From Chitinophaga hostae (GTDB lineage Bacteria > Bacteroidota > Bacteroidia > Chitinophagales > Chitinophagaceae), in the NCBI RefSeq assembly GCF_018224885.1, contig NZ_JAGTXB010000010.1:186001-250000 (forward strand): DNA of 64,000 nucleotides. Direction: 5' to 3'. This document shows positions 51,317 to 60,312 of this stretch, in pieces; positions within the stretch are counted from its first letter, which is position 1; every line of letters begins with the position of its first letter. Position numbers and translations under genes: made by a program. The notes below the pieces were generated by a model. It ran no database searches. It saw only the letters and a program-made list of their open reading frames with translations, and was not told the DNA's origin.

Positions 51317-53257
51317 TTATTCTATCGGCTTTCTGTTTGCTACCTCTTCGTTTATCATCGTGGTAAACTGCTCGAGTGGCATGGTTCCCAAATCACCTTT
51401 AGACTGACGACGAACGGCTACCACATTATCAGCTGCTTCTTTTTCACCGAGTACGAGCATGTACGGAATCTTTGCCAGCTCTGCTTCCCGGATCTTCTTA
51501 CCGATTTTTTCGCTTCTGTCATCTATTTCAGCGCGAATTTCCGCTTTTTTTAGCAATTCTGCTACTTTTTCTGCATAGTCCTGGCTTTTATCGCTTATCG
51601 GCAGGATTTTCACCTGGATAGGCGCCAGCCAAAGCGGGAATTTACCGGCGCAATGCTCTATCAGTACTGCAATAAAGCGCTCCAGCGAACCGAATGGCGC
51701 GCGGTGAATCATCACCGGGCGATGCTTCTGGTTATCTGCCCCGATGTATTCCAGTTCAAAGCGCTCAGGAAGGTTGTAGTCCACCTGGATAGTACCCAGC
51801 TGCCATTTACGGCCCAAGGCATCTTTTACCATGAAGTCCAGCTTAGGGCCATAGAAAGCTGCTTCGTCATATTCCACCACTGTATTCAGGCCCTTCTCGG
51901 CAGCAGATTCAATGATGGCTTTTTCCGCCAGTTCCCAGTTCTCCTCGGTACCCATGTATTTGCTGCGGTCAGTTTTATGACGCAGCGAAATCTGAGCAGT
52001 GTACTCTGTAAAGCTCAAGCTGTTGAATACGTACATCACCAGGTCGATCACCTTCTGGAACTCCTCTTTTACCTGGTCAGGACGGCAGAACAAATGCGCA
52101 TCATCCTGGGTAAATCCTCTTACACGGGTAAGACCATGCAGTTCACCATGTTGCTCATAGCGGTATACGGTACCGAATTCAGCGAAACGAACCGGCAGGT
52201 CTTTGTACGACTTTGGCGATACCTTATACAGTTCGCAGTGATGCGGACAGTTCATTGGTTTCAGCATAAACTCTTCCCCTTCTTCAGGTGTGTGTATAGG
52301 CTGAAAACTATCTTTACCATATTTCTCATAGTGACCGGAAGTCACATACAGGTTTTTATTACCAATATGCGGAGTCACAACGGGCAGGTAACCGCTGGCT
52401 ACCTGTGCTTCCTGGAGAAAGCGTTGTAAACGCTCACGCAGCATAGCTCCTTTTGGTAACCACATAGGCAAACCCAATCCTACTTTTTCAGAGAAGGCGA
52501 ACAATTCCAGTTCCTTACCAAGTTTGCGGTGATCACGTTTTTTAGCCTCCTCTATCAGTGTCAGGTATTCATCCAGCTCTTTCTGATTCGGGAAGGTAAT
52601 ACCGTAGATACGGGTCAGCATCTTGTTTTTTTCACTTCCGCGCCAGTAGGCGCCGGCGATGCTGGTTAGTTTGATGGATTTGATAAAGCCGGTATTCGGA
52701 ATATGAGGCCCGCGACACAAATCTGTAAATCCACCCTGGGTGTAGAAGGAAATACTTCCATCCGCCAGTTCATTGATGGTTTCGATTTTGTATTGATCAC
52801 CCTTTTCGGTAAAGTAGGCCAGCGCATCTGCCTTGCTTACTTCTTTACGTACATACTCACTGTTTCGTTTAGACAATTCCACCATTTTCGCTTCTACCTG
52901 TTTCAGGTCTTCCTCGGAAATTGTGCGGTCGCCTAAATCAATATCATAATAGAATCCATTCTCAATAGAGGGACCATAACCCAGTTTCACACCGGGGTAC
53001 AGGGCTTCCAGGGCTTCTGCCATCAAGTGCGCAGAGGAATGCCACATCGTAGCCTTACCATCTTTATCCACCCACGTCAACAGCTGCAGCGTGCTATCCG
53101 TCAAAATCGGGCGTGTAGCATCAACTACCTGCCCATTAACATTTGCAGCCAATACTTTGCGTGCCAATCCTTCGCTGATGGATTTGGCAATGTCCAATGC
53201 AGTTACTCCTGGTTCATACTGACGAACTGCGCCATCCGGAAAAGTGATATTTATCAT
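51317..53257 (-). CDS. thrS: Threonyl-tRNA synthetase
   Basis: 646 residues from ATG 53257 (MINITFPDGAVRQ), preferred over ATG 53278 because the TGS domain begins here. The order is TGS domain, editing domain (MWHSSAHLMAEALEALYPG with the HxxxH zinc/editing motif), class II catalytic core (FMLKPMNCPHHCELYK, RFAEFGTVYRYEQHGELHGL, VRGFTQDDAHLFC, MIHRAPFGSLERFIAVLIEH) and the anticodon-binding domain. It charges tRNA-Thr and clears Ser-tRNA-Thr. It is the first gene of the thrS-infC pair. Confidence 0.97.
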   Translation of the reverse strand: MINITFPDGAVRQYEPGVTALDIAKSISEGLARKVLAANVNGQVVDATRPILTDSTLQLLTWVDKDGKATMWHSSAHLMAEALEALYPGVKLGYGPSIENGFYYDIDLGDRTISEEDLKQVEAKMVELSKRNSEYVRKEVSKADALAYFTEKGDQYKIETINELADGSISFYTQGGFTDLCRGPHIPNTGFIKSIKLTSIAGAYWRGSEKNKMLTRIYGITFPNQKELDEYLTLIEEAKKRDHRKLGKELELFAFSEKVGLGLPMWLPKGAMLRERLQRFLQEAQVASGYLPVVTPHIGNKNLYVTSGHYEKYGKDSFQPIHTPEEGEEFMLKPMNCPHHCELYKVSPKSYKDLPVRFAEFGTVYRYEQHGELHGLTRVRGFTQDDAHLFCRPDQVKEEFQKVIDLVMYVFNSLSFTEYTAQISLRHKTDRSKYMGTEENWELAEKAIIESAAEKGLNTVVEYDEAAFYGPKLDFMVKDALGRKWQLGTIQVDYNLPERFELEYIGADNQKHRPVMIHRAPFGSLERFIAVLIEHCAGKFPLWLAPIQVKILPISDKSQDYAEKVAELLKKAEIRAEIDDRSEKIGKKIREAELAKIPYMLVLGEKEAADNVVAVRRQSKGDLGTMPLEQFTTMINEEVANRKPIE

Positions 53258-53632
53258 ACGTTTTGCTGTTAGCACCATACTTTTTCATATGGGCTATATT
53301 TCCTTTATAAAATGTTTGCGAAGTTAAGAAATAGTTTGTTAGCTTTTAGATAACCATGTCATTGAACTTAAGGATTTTAAAAATAAATATTGGTACAGCG
53401 ATGTGCGTTCAGTTGAAAAAAAGCCTTACCGCTTACTTTTATAATATATAATAATTACAAAATAACACAGCCTTTAGCCTGTTTATAGCGCCTGAATCCA
53501 TAAAACAAGTTCTTTTTCAAATCGATAATACCACCTGAAAAATAATATAGTTAAAAGAAATATCTATTTAAAGATCAATATTAAAAGTAGGAATCAATTA
53601 ATTTTACGACTGTAATATAAAATAATTACATA
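53258..53632. other. AT-rich intergenic region, divergent promoters
   Basis: 375 bases between thrS and the coiled-coil gene, strongly AT-rich from 53360 on. A weak -7-like TAACTTCG for thrS lies at 53326-53319 on the minus strand. I saw no small gene or structured RNA. Confidence 0.5.
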
Positions 53633-54094
53633 ATGAACACAGGAACATTAAAATTGTACGATTTCGCCAGACACGATCTGCATTTACCGGACAAGAAAGC
53701 CATGGAGTTTGTAACAACCCTGGGGGAATTTTCCGAAATGCAACTGGCAAAAAGAGACCTGGATCTGGCAACAAAAACAGAATTGCTGGCAGTTAAGACG
53801 GAGCTTAAGCAGGAAATCCACCTGGTGGCCACACGGATGGACCTGATGGCGACAAAAGAGGAACTTTACGCAACAAAAAATGAACTCAAACAGGAGATCC
53901 ACGCCGTTGCCACCAGACTTAATTTAATGGCGACCAAAGAGGAGCTCTCCGATGTCAAATTACAGTTAACCCGGAGCATTCATGACACTGAAACCAGGCT
54001 GACAAAACACATGTTCGCTGCGAGTCTGGGACAGGTGATAGTTATTATTGTCACCGTGTGTACCATTCTCAAATATGCCGGAATATTGAGATAA
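53633..54094 (+). CDS. Coiled-coil protein with C-terminal membrane anchor
   Basis: 153 residues. Residues about 40-122 are an uninterrupted amphipathic coiled coil with an internal repeat: phrase 'MATKEEL ... KNELKQEIH ... VATR' occurs about twice (LKQEIHLVATRMDLMATKEE and LKQEIHAVATRLNLMATKEE). A hydrophobic helix follows (about 129-148). This pattern resembles DUF1640/CCDC90-type proteins. It probably forms trimers or dimers attached to the inner membrane; the function is unknown. Confidence 0.7.
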   Translation: MNTGTLKLYDFARHDLHLPDKKAMEFVTTLGEFSEMQLAKRDLDLATKTELLAVKTELKQEIHLVATRMDLMATKEELYATKNELKQEIHAVATRLNLMATKEELSDVKLQLTRSIHDTETRLTKHMFAASLGQVIVIIVTVCTILKYAGILR

Positions 54095-54098
54095 CGGA

Positions 54099-54216
54099 TC
54101 CCTTCCATCGTGTATTTCTATCTGTGTGTACTCCCCATTTTCAATGTCCCTTCCATCGTGTATTTCCGCTTCAACTACTGTGTGTGCTCCCCCATTAATC
54201 TGTGTGTACTTCCCCC
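54099..54216. repeat. Short intergenic direct repeats
   Basis: A 20-base unit ending CCATCGTGTATTTC occurs at 54099-54118 and 54147-54166. A second unit, CTGTGTGTACTCCCC, occurs at 54122-54136, 54178-54193 (one change plus one C) and 54200-54216. Together they form two full and one partial copy of a compound unit of about 48-56 bases, between two convergent genes. Confidence 0.75.
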
Positions 54217-54230
54217 TTTTTTACCCGTTC

Positions 54231-56591
54231 CTAAAACCTGAAATTATAGGTCACCGATGGCAAAATCGGGAATAGCGATACCTGCTTTGCGCTTACCTCT
54301 AAAGTACCATTCAACACGTTTCCCTGTTGATCGAAATAAATAAAGTAAGGATTTTTCCGGCTATATACATTGTAGATAGAAAAAGTCCAGCTGCTTTTTA
54401 TACGCCGGGGCTTTTTGGGTGTTGGGGTATAAATAGCCGACAAATCCAGCCGGTGATAAGCTGCCAGCCGGTAAGAGTTGATACTGCCATAACCCTGTAT
54501 CAGCGTGGTTTCCATAAAATAAAATGTTTCCGGTAAAGTAGTGGTATTACCCGTGCCATAAATAAACACGCCCGACAAAGTCCAGTGCTTATCCAGGTCG
54601 TAGGTGCCCACCAATGCCAGGTCGTGACGCCGGTCGTATTTGGCCGGATAGCGTTTACCGTCATTCAGATCCGGGAACTGCCGCCAGGTCCAGGCCAATG
54701 TATAACCCAGCCAGCCGGTAAAGCGTCCCTTTTTCTTATTCACAAACAATTCCAGGCCATAAGCCTCTCCTTTCCCAAATACGAAATCCTGTTCGGGATC
54801 AGTCAGGGAAGGCGTATACCCTTCTCTGTACTCTATCTGGTGTTCCATGCTTTTGTAGTATACTTCGGCTGAAGCTTCATAGGTATTGTTGTTGAAATTG
54901 CGGAAATAACCTGCGGAGTATTGCCACGATAACTGCGGCTGTACCAGGTAGGTACTGGGCACCCATACATCCGTAGGCAACGTGGTACCGGCATTAGACA
55001 CCAGGTGGATAAACTGGTAGTTGCGTGTTACAGCCGCTTTAATGGAATTAAGATCATTCCATGACCAGCGCAGGATGACCCGCGGCTCAAAACCGCCATA
55101 GCGGATAACCGGCTGCCAGCGCCGGTATACAATGCTGTCGGTTTTATTACCGGCTGCATCCCTGGTGTACCTGGTATAGGGCCCTATCTGCATAAAACCG
55201 CTGTACCGCACACCTGCATTCAGTTGCAGATGAGGCGATATTTCCCAGTCGTCCATCAGGTATAATGCTACTTCATGTGCATATTTTTTAAATGCATTTT
55301 CGGGAGAAAATTTTGTGGTATCCTGGTTCCCTGAAACAGTAGACGGGGTAAAGGTGTGATAGATATAATTTGCACCGAATTTGATGTGATGATTCACATG
55401 TGCGTAATAGTCAAAATCTGTTTTTATGTTGGCGTCACTGATGCCGGAAGATAAACGGATATCAAAGTTATTCTGCACCGCACTGAACTGGAACTTATAG
55501 TCGTTATAGATCAATGAGGTGTTGGCAAACAGCTTTTTATTGAACACATGGTTCCATCTTAACGTGGCGGTAGTATTGCCCCAGGGAATCTTTACATTAA
55601 AAGAGCGGTCGTTATTGTTAAAGCTAAAAACATCTTTTCCAAGATAGCCGCTCAAATAGAGGCGGTCCCTGTCCGAAAAAATATAGTTCATCTTTACATT
55701 CAGGTCATAAAAATAATACCCTGAACCTTTGTAGTTCGTTTTATTAATAAATGGTTTGGTGATCAGGTCAATGTAGGTACGACGGCCGCTGACAATAAAA
55801 GAGGCCTTGTCCTTTTTCAACGGTCCCTGGAAAGAGAGCCGGGAAGCAATCAGTCCTATTCCCCCTTCTCCCTGGAATTTTTTATTATTCCCTTCTTTCA
55901 TGGCAATATCAACCACAGATGACAAGCGCCCGCCGTAATTGGCCGGCATACCGCCTTTGATGAGCGTGGTATTGCGAATGGCATCTGCGTTAAACACAGA
56001 AAAAAAGCCGAACAAATGGCCTGTATTATATACCGGCGCCTCATCCAGCAGGATAAGGTTCTGATCCGGACCGCCGCCACGCACATAAAAACCCGCATTT
56101 CCTTCGCCAGCCGCCTGTACGCCGGGCATGAGCTGCAGCGCCTTGAGCACATCCACTTCTCCCATCAGGGCGGGCAATTTCTTTACCTGGATAGAGGTGA
56201 GTTCGGCGCGGCCCATATCGGTGCTTTTAACATTGGCATCTTTCCGCTTATCCGTAATCACCACCTCTTTGGCCTGGTAGGAACGGGGAAACAATTCCAG
56301 GTTTTGCGTAATATTTTCGTTGAGGGTAAGCGCAACCGCTTTGGATTCATATCCAAGAAAAGAATACAACAGGATATAGTTTCCGGCCGGAAGGGTAATA
56401 GAATAAAAACCGTAATTATTTGTCTGAACACCGGTAGTCGAGTGTAAAACCTGTATAGTGGCCCCCGGAAGGGATTCTCCGTTGGTGCTGTCTTTTATAA
56501 AGCCGCTCACGGTATATTGCTGCCCCTCTGCCTCCCTGGAGGCACACAGTAAAAAAAGGACCAGCAAGAAGGCACCATATCGTGTGAACAT
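54231..56591 (-). CDS. TonB-dependent receptor with carboxypeptidase-like regulatory domain
   Basis: 786 residues. After the signal peptide (cleavage near residue 23) comes a carboxypeptidase-D-like regulatory domain (VSGFIKDSTNGESLPGATIQV). The plug follows, with GFYVRGGGPDQNLILLDEAPVYN and KGGMPANYGGRLSSVVDI, and then a beta-barrel with alternating hydrophobic strands to the C-terminal Phe (VTYNFRF). It takes a substrate across the outer membrane using TonB energy. No SusD partner is next to it, and it is shorter than most SusC proteins, so metal or small-ligand uptake is as likely as glycan uptake. It is 67 bases downstream of a DUF3347 lipoprotein. Confidence 0.93.
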   Translation of the reverse strand: MFTRYGAFLLVLFLLCASREAEGQQYTVSGFIKDSTNGESLPGATIQVLHSTTGVQTNNYGFYSITLPAGNYILLYSFLGYESKAVALTLNENITQNLELFPRSYQAKEVVITDKRKDANVKSTDMGRAELTSIQVKKLPALMGEVDVLKALQLMPGVQAAGEGNAGFYVRGGGPDQNLILLDEAPVYNTGHLFGFFSVFNADAIRNTTLIKGGMPANYGGRLSSVVDIAMKEGNNKKFQGEGGIGLIASRLSFQGPLKKDKASFIVSGRRTYIDLITKPFINKTNYKGSGYYFYDLNVKMNYIFSDRDRLYLSGYLGKDVFSFNNNDRSFNVKIPWGNTTATLRWNHVFNKKLFANTSLIYNDYKFQFSAVQNNFDIRLSSGISDANIKTDFDYYAHVNHHIKFGANYIYHTFTPSTVSGNQDTTKFSPENAFKKYAHEVALYLMDDWEISPHLQLNAGVRYSGFMQIGPYTRYTRDAAGNKTDSIVYRRWQPVIRYGGFEPRVILRWSWNDLNSIKAAVTRNYQFIHLVSNAGTTLPTDVWVPSTYLVQPQLSWQYSAGYFRNFNNNTYEASAEVYYKSMEHQIEYREGYTPSLTDPEQDFVFGKGEAYGLELFVNKKKGRFTGWLGYTLAWTWRQFPDLNDGKRYPAKYDRRHDLALVGTYDLDKHWTLSGVFIYGTGNTTTLPETFYFMETTLIQGYGSINSYRLAAYHRLDLSAIYTPTPKKPRRIKSSWTFSIYNVYSRKNPYFIYFDQQGNVLNGTLEVSAKQVSLFPILPSVTYNFRF

Positions 56592-56658
56592 ACCGTGTTA
56601 AATCATAAACAACAAAGTATCGTAATTTACGACTTACTGGCCACGATTCAACGATCTA

Positions 56659-57246
56659 TTATTTATAGGTTAAACTATCCCGCGTTTCGCCACAGGTGAG
56701 CATTTTATGACCAAAATACGGATTCTGTATCCCCGGCTTATCGCTCAACCAGTAAGCGCCTTTGTCGTCAAATGCCATGGGGCAGTACTGGTGATAAATA
56801 GTATGTCCTTTTAAACCCGTATTCTTAACAAGGTCGAACAGCATATCCGATACCATCTGGAAAGCGGCCCGTTTGCCATCCAGTCCTGTTTCGCCTTCAA
56901 AACCGGCCAGTTCCGCGCTGATACTGCCGGTGATACCGGAAATATTAGCCAGGTGGGTACTGTCCATCTGCAAAAGACCTACCGGCAAACTATCCACATG
57001 CAATTTCAAATCTGTCGCCACCCGGTTGGCAACAACACTATCCGCCTGTACCAGTGCATCCGACAAACGGTAATAGGATGCCATCGCAGTTCCCAGCGAA
57101 TCATAAAACACCTGGTTATAGGGCGCCTGTAAAGCGGCTGAAGTGACCGCCTGCTGCGGTTCTTCCTTTGGTGTACCGGAGTGGCATGCAACCAAACCTG
57201 TTACCAGTATTAACAATCCTACGGGAACGCCTACTTTAAAACTCAT
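56659..57246 (-). CDS. DUF3347 lipoprotein, possible metal-binding
   Basis: 195 residues with a lipobox (LVTGLVACH, Cys near 21). The C-terminal part matches DUF3347: HTIYHQYCPMAFDDKGAYWLS followed by NPYFGHKMLTCGE. This domain is often attached to Cu/heavy-metal efflux proteins, and its conserved His, Cys and Met residues (YCPMAF, KMLTCG) could bind copper. The N-terminal half is helical. A good -7 box lies at 57264-57271. It heads a two-gene transcript with the TonB-dependent receptor. Confidence 0.8.
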   Translation of the reverse strand: MSFKVGVPVGLLILVTGLVACHSGTPKEEPQQAVTSAALQAPYNQVFYDSLGTAMASYYRLSDALVQADSVVANRVATDLKLHVDSLPVGLLQMDSTHLANISGITGSISAELAGFEGETGLDGKRAAFQMVSDMLFDLVKNTGLKGHTIYHQYCPMAFDDKGAYWLSDKPGIQNPYFGHKMLTCGETRDSLTYK

Positions 57247-57263
57247 AGTTTTGTGCTTTGACG

Positions 57264-57271
57264 CAAAACTA
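57264..57271 (-). promoter_or_regulatory. -7 element of the DUF3347 gene
   Basis: TAGTTTTG on the minus strand, a perfect -7 box about 18 bases before the ATG. No clear TTG at the -33 position. Confidence 0.45.
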
Positions 57272-57288
57272 AATAAATACCGGGAAAT

Positions 57289-57458
57289 TGTCTGGCCCAG
57301 GATTAGACTGATTTTGATGATTTAAAGGATTTTTTCTTTTTGATTTTAAAAGATTAAGGGAGATATCAGCGGATATCTTCGCTAATCCTTTAAAATCAAA
57401 TTATAGTTATTAAAAAATCCTTTAAATCATCAAAATCAGTCTAATCCCGGGCCAGACA
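57289..57458. repeat. 170-bp palindromic intergenic element
   Basis: Outer arms of 47 bases (57289-57335 and 57412-57458) are inverted copies with a single mismatch. The inside holds a second inverted repeat (57342-57356 and 57383-57397) around AGATATC/GATATCT (57361-57367 and 57372-57378). It can fold into one long hairpin. It contains no open frame and lies between the divergent DUF3347 and ABC-F genes. Confidence 0.9.
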
Positions 57459-57486
57459 GTTTCTGCGAAATCCCGACATTTATCCT

Positions 57487-57494
57487 TAACTTTG
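57487..57494 (+). promoter_or_regulatory. -7 element of the ABC-F gene
   Basis: TAACTTTG, a perfect -7 box, 31 bases before ATG 57525 and directly after the 170-bp palindrome. The -33 region has no TTG. Confidence 0.45.
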
Positions 57495-57524
57495 CACGTT
57501 TTTTATCCAATTTTTTTATTTTTT

Positions 57525-59492
57525 ATGTTGATCGCATTACAGGACATTACGTTTGAGTTTGGATCCAGGGTTATACTGGAAGATTCTTCCTGGCACATAG
57601 AACCAGGCGACCGCGTGGGGCTTATCGGGTTGAATGGTACCGGCAAATCTACCCTGTTACGCATTATCAATGGGGAATATTCCATTTCCAAAGGAAGTAT
57701 TAATAAAAGTAAAAATCTGACAATAGGTTTCTTTAACCAGGACCTGCTCAGCTTTGAAACAGATGAATCTATCCTGACAGTGGGCATGATGGCTTTTGGT
57801 AAAGCGCTGGAGCTGGAGAAAGATATTGAACGTATAACCAAAGAGCTGGAAGACAGCCAGACCGACGAATTGCTGCATGAATTCAGCGATAAACTGCATG
57901 AATTTGAAGCGCTGGATGGCTATAACATGAAGCACAAAACCGCGCAGGTATTGGAAGGACTGGGTTTTACCACTTCCGATCTTGAACGTCCCTACAGCCA
58001 GTTTTCCGGTGGCTGGCGCATGCGTGTACTCCTGGCCCGCCTGATCCTGCAGCAACCCGATGTACTCATGCTCGATGAGCCCACGAACCACCTGGATCTT
58101 CCCTCCATTGAATGGCTGGAAAGATACCTGATCGGCTATAACGGCGCCGTGATCATTGTATCGCACGACCGTTACTTCCTGGATCGTATGGTAAACAGGA
58201 TCGTGGAAGTATACCAACAACAGCTGCACCACTACGCCGGTTCTTATGCCGACTATGAAGTGGAAAAAGAACTCCGCCGCGAAATGCAGCAACGTGCCTA
58301 CGAAAACCAGCAGGACTATATCCGCCAGCAGGAACGTTTTATTGAGCGCTTTAAAGCCAAAGCATCGAAGGCTGCACAGGCCCAGAGTATTGCCAAAAGA
58401 CTGGACAAGCTGGAACGGGTGGAACAAACTGACAACGGTCCCTCTAAAATAAAAATCAACTTCACGGTAGACAAAACGCCGGGGAAAATTTTATGTACCC
58501 TGAACAATATCAGCAAAAGCTTCGGGAACATAGAAATCCTTAAAAATACCAGCGCAGAAATCAACCGGGGTGATAAAATTGCCCTGATCGGCGCCAACGG
58601 TAAGGGTAAGTCTACCCTGCTCCGTATCATTTTCGGCATGGAACCTATGGAAGGCGAACGCGTTCCGGGTCATAACGTAGTCACCAGCTTCTATGCGCAG
58701 CATCAGCTGGAATCGCTCGATATGAACAGCGAGATTCTCGATGAACTGAAAAACTTCGGTAGTGGTCGTAATGAACTCGAATTAAGGCAACTGCTCGGCT
58801 GTTTCCTTTTCACCGGCGATGATGTATTTAAAAAGATCAGGATACTTTCCGGGGGAGAAAAAGCAAGGGTGGCACTGGCCAAAACCATTATCAGCCAGGC
58901 AAATTTCCTGATGCTGGATGAGCCTACGAACCACCTGGATATGAACTCGGTGCAGATGCTCATTGATGCGCTGAATAAATACGACGGCAGCCTGGTACTG
59001 GTATCGCACGACCGTTACTTCGTGAGCCAGACCGCCAATAAGATCTGGGAAATTGTAGACGGCGAAATCAAGGAATTCAAGGGTACTTACAACGAGTACG
59101 AAGAATGGAAAAAGAGGATGGCTGCCCAGCAGCAACAGCAGCAGGCAAGTGCAAAGGCTAACAGCAACGCAGATACGAAGAAAGATACACGGCAGCAAAA
59201 TACGGCTCCTGCCGCTGAAGGCAAAGGCGCTATCAACAAAGATGTGCAGCGTGAACTGCAGAAACAGCAAAAACAGTTTTCGCAGGTTGAAGGACAGGTA
59301 GCAAGCTTGAAAGAGCGTAAAGCCAGCCTGGAAGCCAGTTTGGGCTCACCAGACATCTATAACGACAAAACAAAATTTGCCCAGGTAGAAAGCGAATACC
59401 AGGATGTACTGAAATACCTGGACCGGGCAAATCAGCAATACGAACAGTTATTTGAAAAAATAATGCAGCTGGAAGCAAACCTGACCAGCTGA
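57525..59492 (+). CDS. ABC-F family ATPase (Uup/EttA-like)
   Basis: 655 residues from ATG 57525 (MLIALQDITFEFGSRVI); an upstream TTG at 57492 would start inside the -7 box. Two ABC domains are present: Walker A GLNGTGKST and GANGKGKST, signature FSGGWRMRV and LSGGEKARV, and Walker B LMLDEPTNHLDLPS and LMLDEPTNHLDMNS. There are no membrane helices, so it is a soluble ABC-F protein that acts on ribosomes or related machinery. The linker ends in a Gln/Ala-rich stretch and a C-terminal coiled coil (about 590-655, QRELQKQQKQFSQVEGQ), as in Uup. Confidence 0.93.
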   Translation: MLIALQDITFEFGSRVILEDSSWHIEPGDRVGLIGLNGTGKSTLLRIINGEYSISKGSINKSKNLTIGFFNQDLLSFETDESILTVGMMAFGKALELEKDIERITKELEDSQTDELLHEFSDKLHEFEALDGYNMKHKTAQVLEGLGFTTSDLERPYSQFSGGWRMRVLLARLILQQPDVLMLDEPTNHLDLPSIEWLERYLIGYNGAVIIVSHDRYFLDRMVNRIVEVYQQQLHHYAGSYADYEVEKELRREMQQRAYENQQDYIRQQERFIERFKAKASKAAQAQSIAKRLDKLERVEQTDNGPSKIKINFTVDKTPGKILCTLNNISKSFGNIEILKNTSAEINRGDKIALIGANGKGKSTLLRIIFGMEPMEGERVPGHNVVTSFYAQHQLESLDMNSEILDELKNFGSGRNELELRQLLGCFLFTGDDVFKKIRILSGGEKARVALAKTIISQANFLMLDEPTNHLDMNSVQMLIDALNKYDGSLVLVSHDRYFVSQTANKIWEIVDGEIKEFKGTYNEYEEWKKRMAAQQQQQQASAKANSNADTKKDTRQQNTAPAAEGKGAINKDVQRELQKQQKQFSQVEGQVASLKERKASLEASLGSPDIYNDKTKFAQVESEYQDVLKYLDRANQQYEQLFEKIMQLEANLTS

Positions 59493-59604
59493 GGAAAGAA
59501 TAATGAATTACGAATTACGGATTTGTCCGAGATCTTCGCACCAATCCGTAATTCGTAGTTCGTAATTCATTATTCGTAATTCTTTCCTTATAATTCGTAA
59601 TTTC
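59493..59604. repeat. Imperfect palindrome of the TTACGAATTA family, copy 2
   Basis: Left arm 59493-59523 and right arm 59543-59587 pair over most of their length, with about 14 extra bases in the right arm made of the same unit. A third partial copy, TAATTCGTAATTTC, follows at 59591-59604. It lies between the ABC-F stop and the response regulator start. Confidence 0.75.
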
Positions 59605-59609
59605 ATCTT

Positions 59610-60296
59610 ATGCAGAAAATACTGGTAGTTGAAGACGAAGTAAAAGTGGCCAATGCCGTTAAAAAGGGGCTGGAAGAAAATGGTTTTGACGTGGATGTGG
59701 CCTATGATGGCCGTATTGGCAAAGGATTAGCCATCAGCAATAACTACGACCTGGTCATCCTTGATCTCAACCTTCCCCATCATAACGGTTATGAAATCTG
59801 TGAGGTGATCCGGCATAAAAATAACCGGGTTCCGGTTATTATGCTCACCGCCCTTGGCGGCGTGGAAGACAAAATGCAGGCCTTTGAACTGGGCGCTGAT
59901 GATTACCTTGTAAAGCCTTTCGACTTCCGTGAACTACTGGCACGTATAAGGGTGTTCCTCAAAAGGGCCGGCTCCGAAGCTACCCACGGCACTCAGTATA
60001 AAATCAGTATCGCCGACCTGGAAATAGACCGGGAGAAAAAGGATGTTACCCGTGGCGGCAAAAAAATTGCCCTCACCGCCAAAGAATACCAGCTGCTCGA
60101 ATTCCTCGCCATGCACAAAGGCAAGGTAATCTCCAAACTCACCATCGCTGAAAAGGTATGGGATATCGACTTTGATACCGGTACCAACGTGATTGAAGTA
60201 TACATGAACTTCCTCCGAAAGAAAATAGACAAGGATTTTGAACAGAAACTATTACATACCAAAACCGGTATGGGGTATTATCTCTCTGAAGAATAA
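59610..60296 (+). CDS. OmpR/PhoB-family response regulator
   Basis: 228 residues. The receiver domain has the acidic pair in VVEDEVKV, phospho-acceptor Asp near residue 51 (LVILDLNLPHHNGYE), Thr in IMLTALGG and Lys in DDYLVKPFDF. A winged-helix DNA-binding domain follows: ITAKEYQLLEFL-type stretch (ALTAKEYQLLEFLAMHKG) and VIEVYMNFLRKKID. It works with the histidine kinase encoded 16 bases downstream. The neighbouring TolC and adaptor genes suggest control of an efflux system. Confidence 0.94.
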   Translation: MQKILVVEDEVKVANAVKKGLEENGFDVDVAYDGRIGKGLAISNNYDLVILDLNLPHHNGYEICEVIRHKNNRVPVIMLTALGGVEDKMQAFELGADDYLVKPFDFRELLARIRVFLKRAGSEATHGTQYKISIADLEIDREKKDVTRGGKKIALTAKEYQLLEFLAMHKGKVISKLTIAEKVWDIDFDTGTNVIEVYMNFLRKKIDKDFEQKLLHTKTGMGYYLSEE

Positions 60297-60312
60297 CACT
60301 ACCTTTTTCTGA

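Noticed and set aside
51653..52429. 258-codon plus-strand frame inside thrS
   Set aside because: It is antisense to the conserved thrS catalytic core and has no family resemblance.
57289..57458. Inverted repeats of an insertion sequence
   Set aside because: Only about 76 bases lie between the arms, with no transposase. It can be a MITE-like element at most, so I list it as a palindrome.
57657..58427. 256-codon minus-strand frame inside the ABC-F gene
   Set aside because: It is antisense to conserved ABC motifs; its length follows from codon bias in the real gene.
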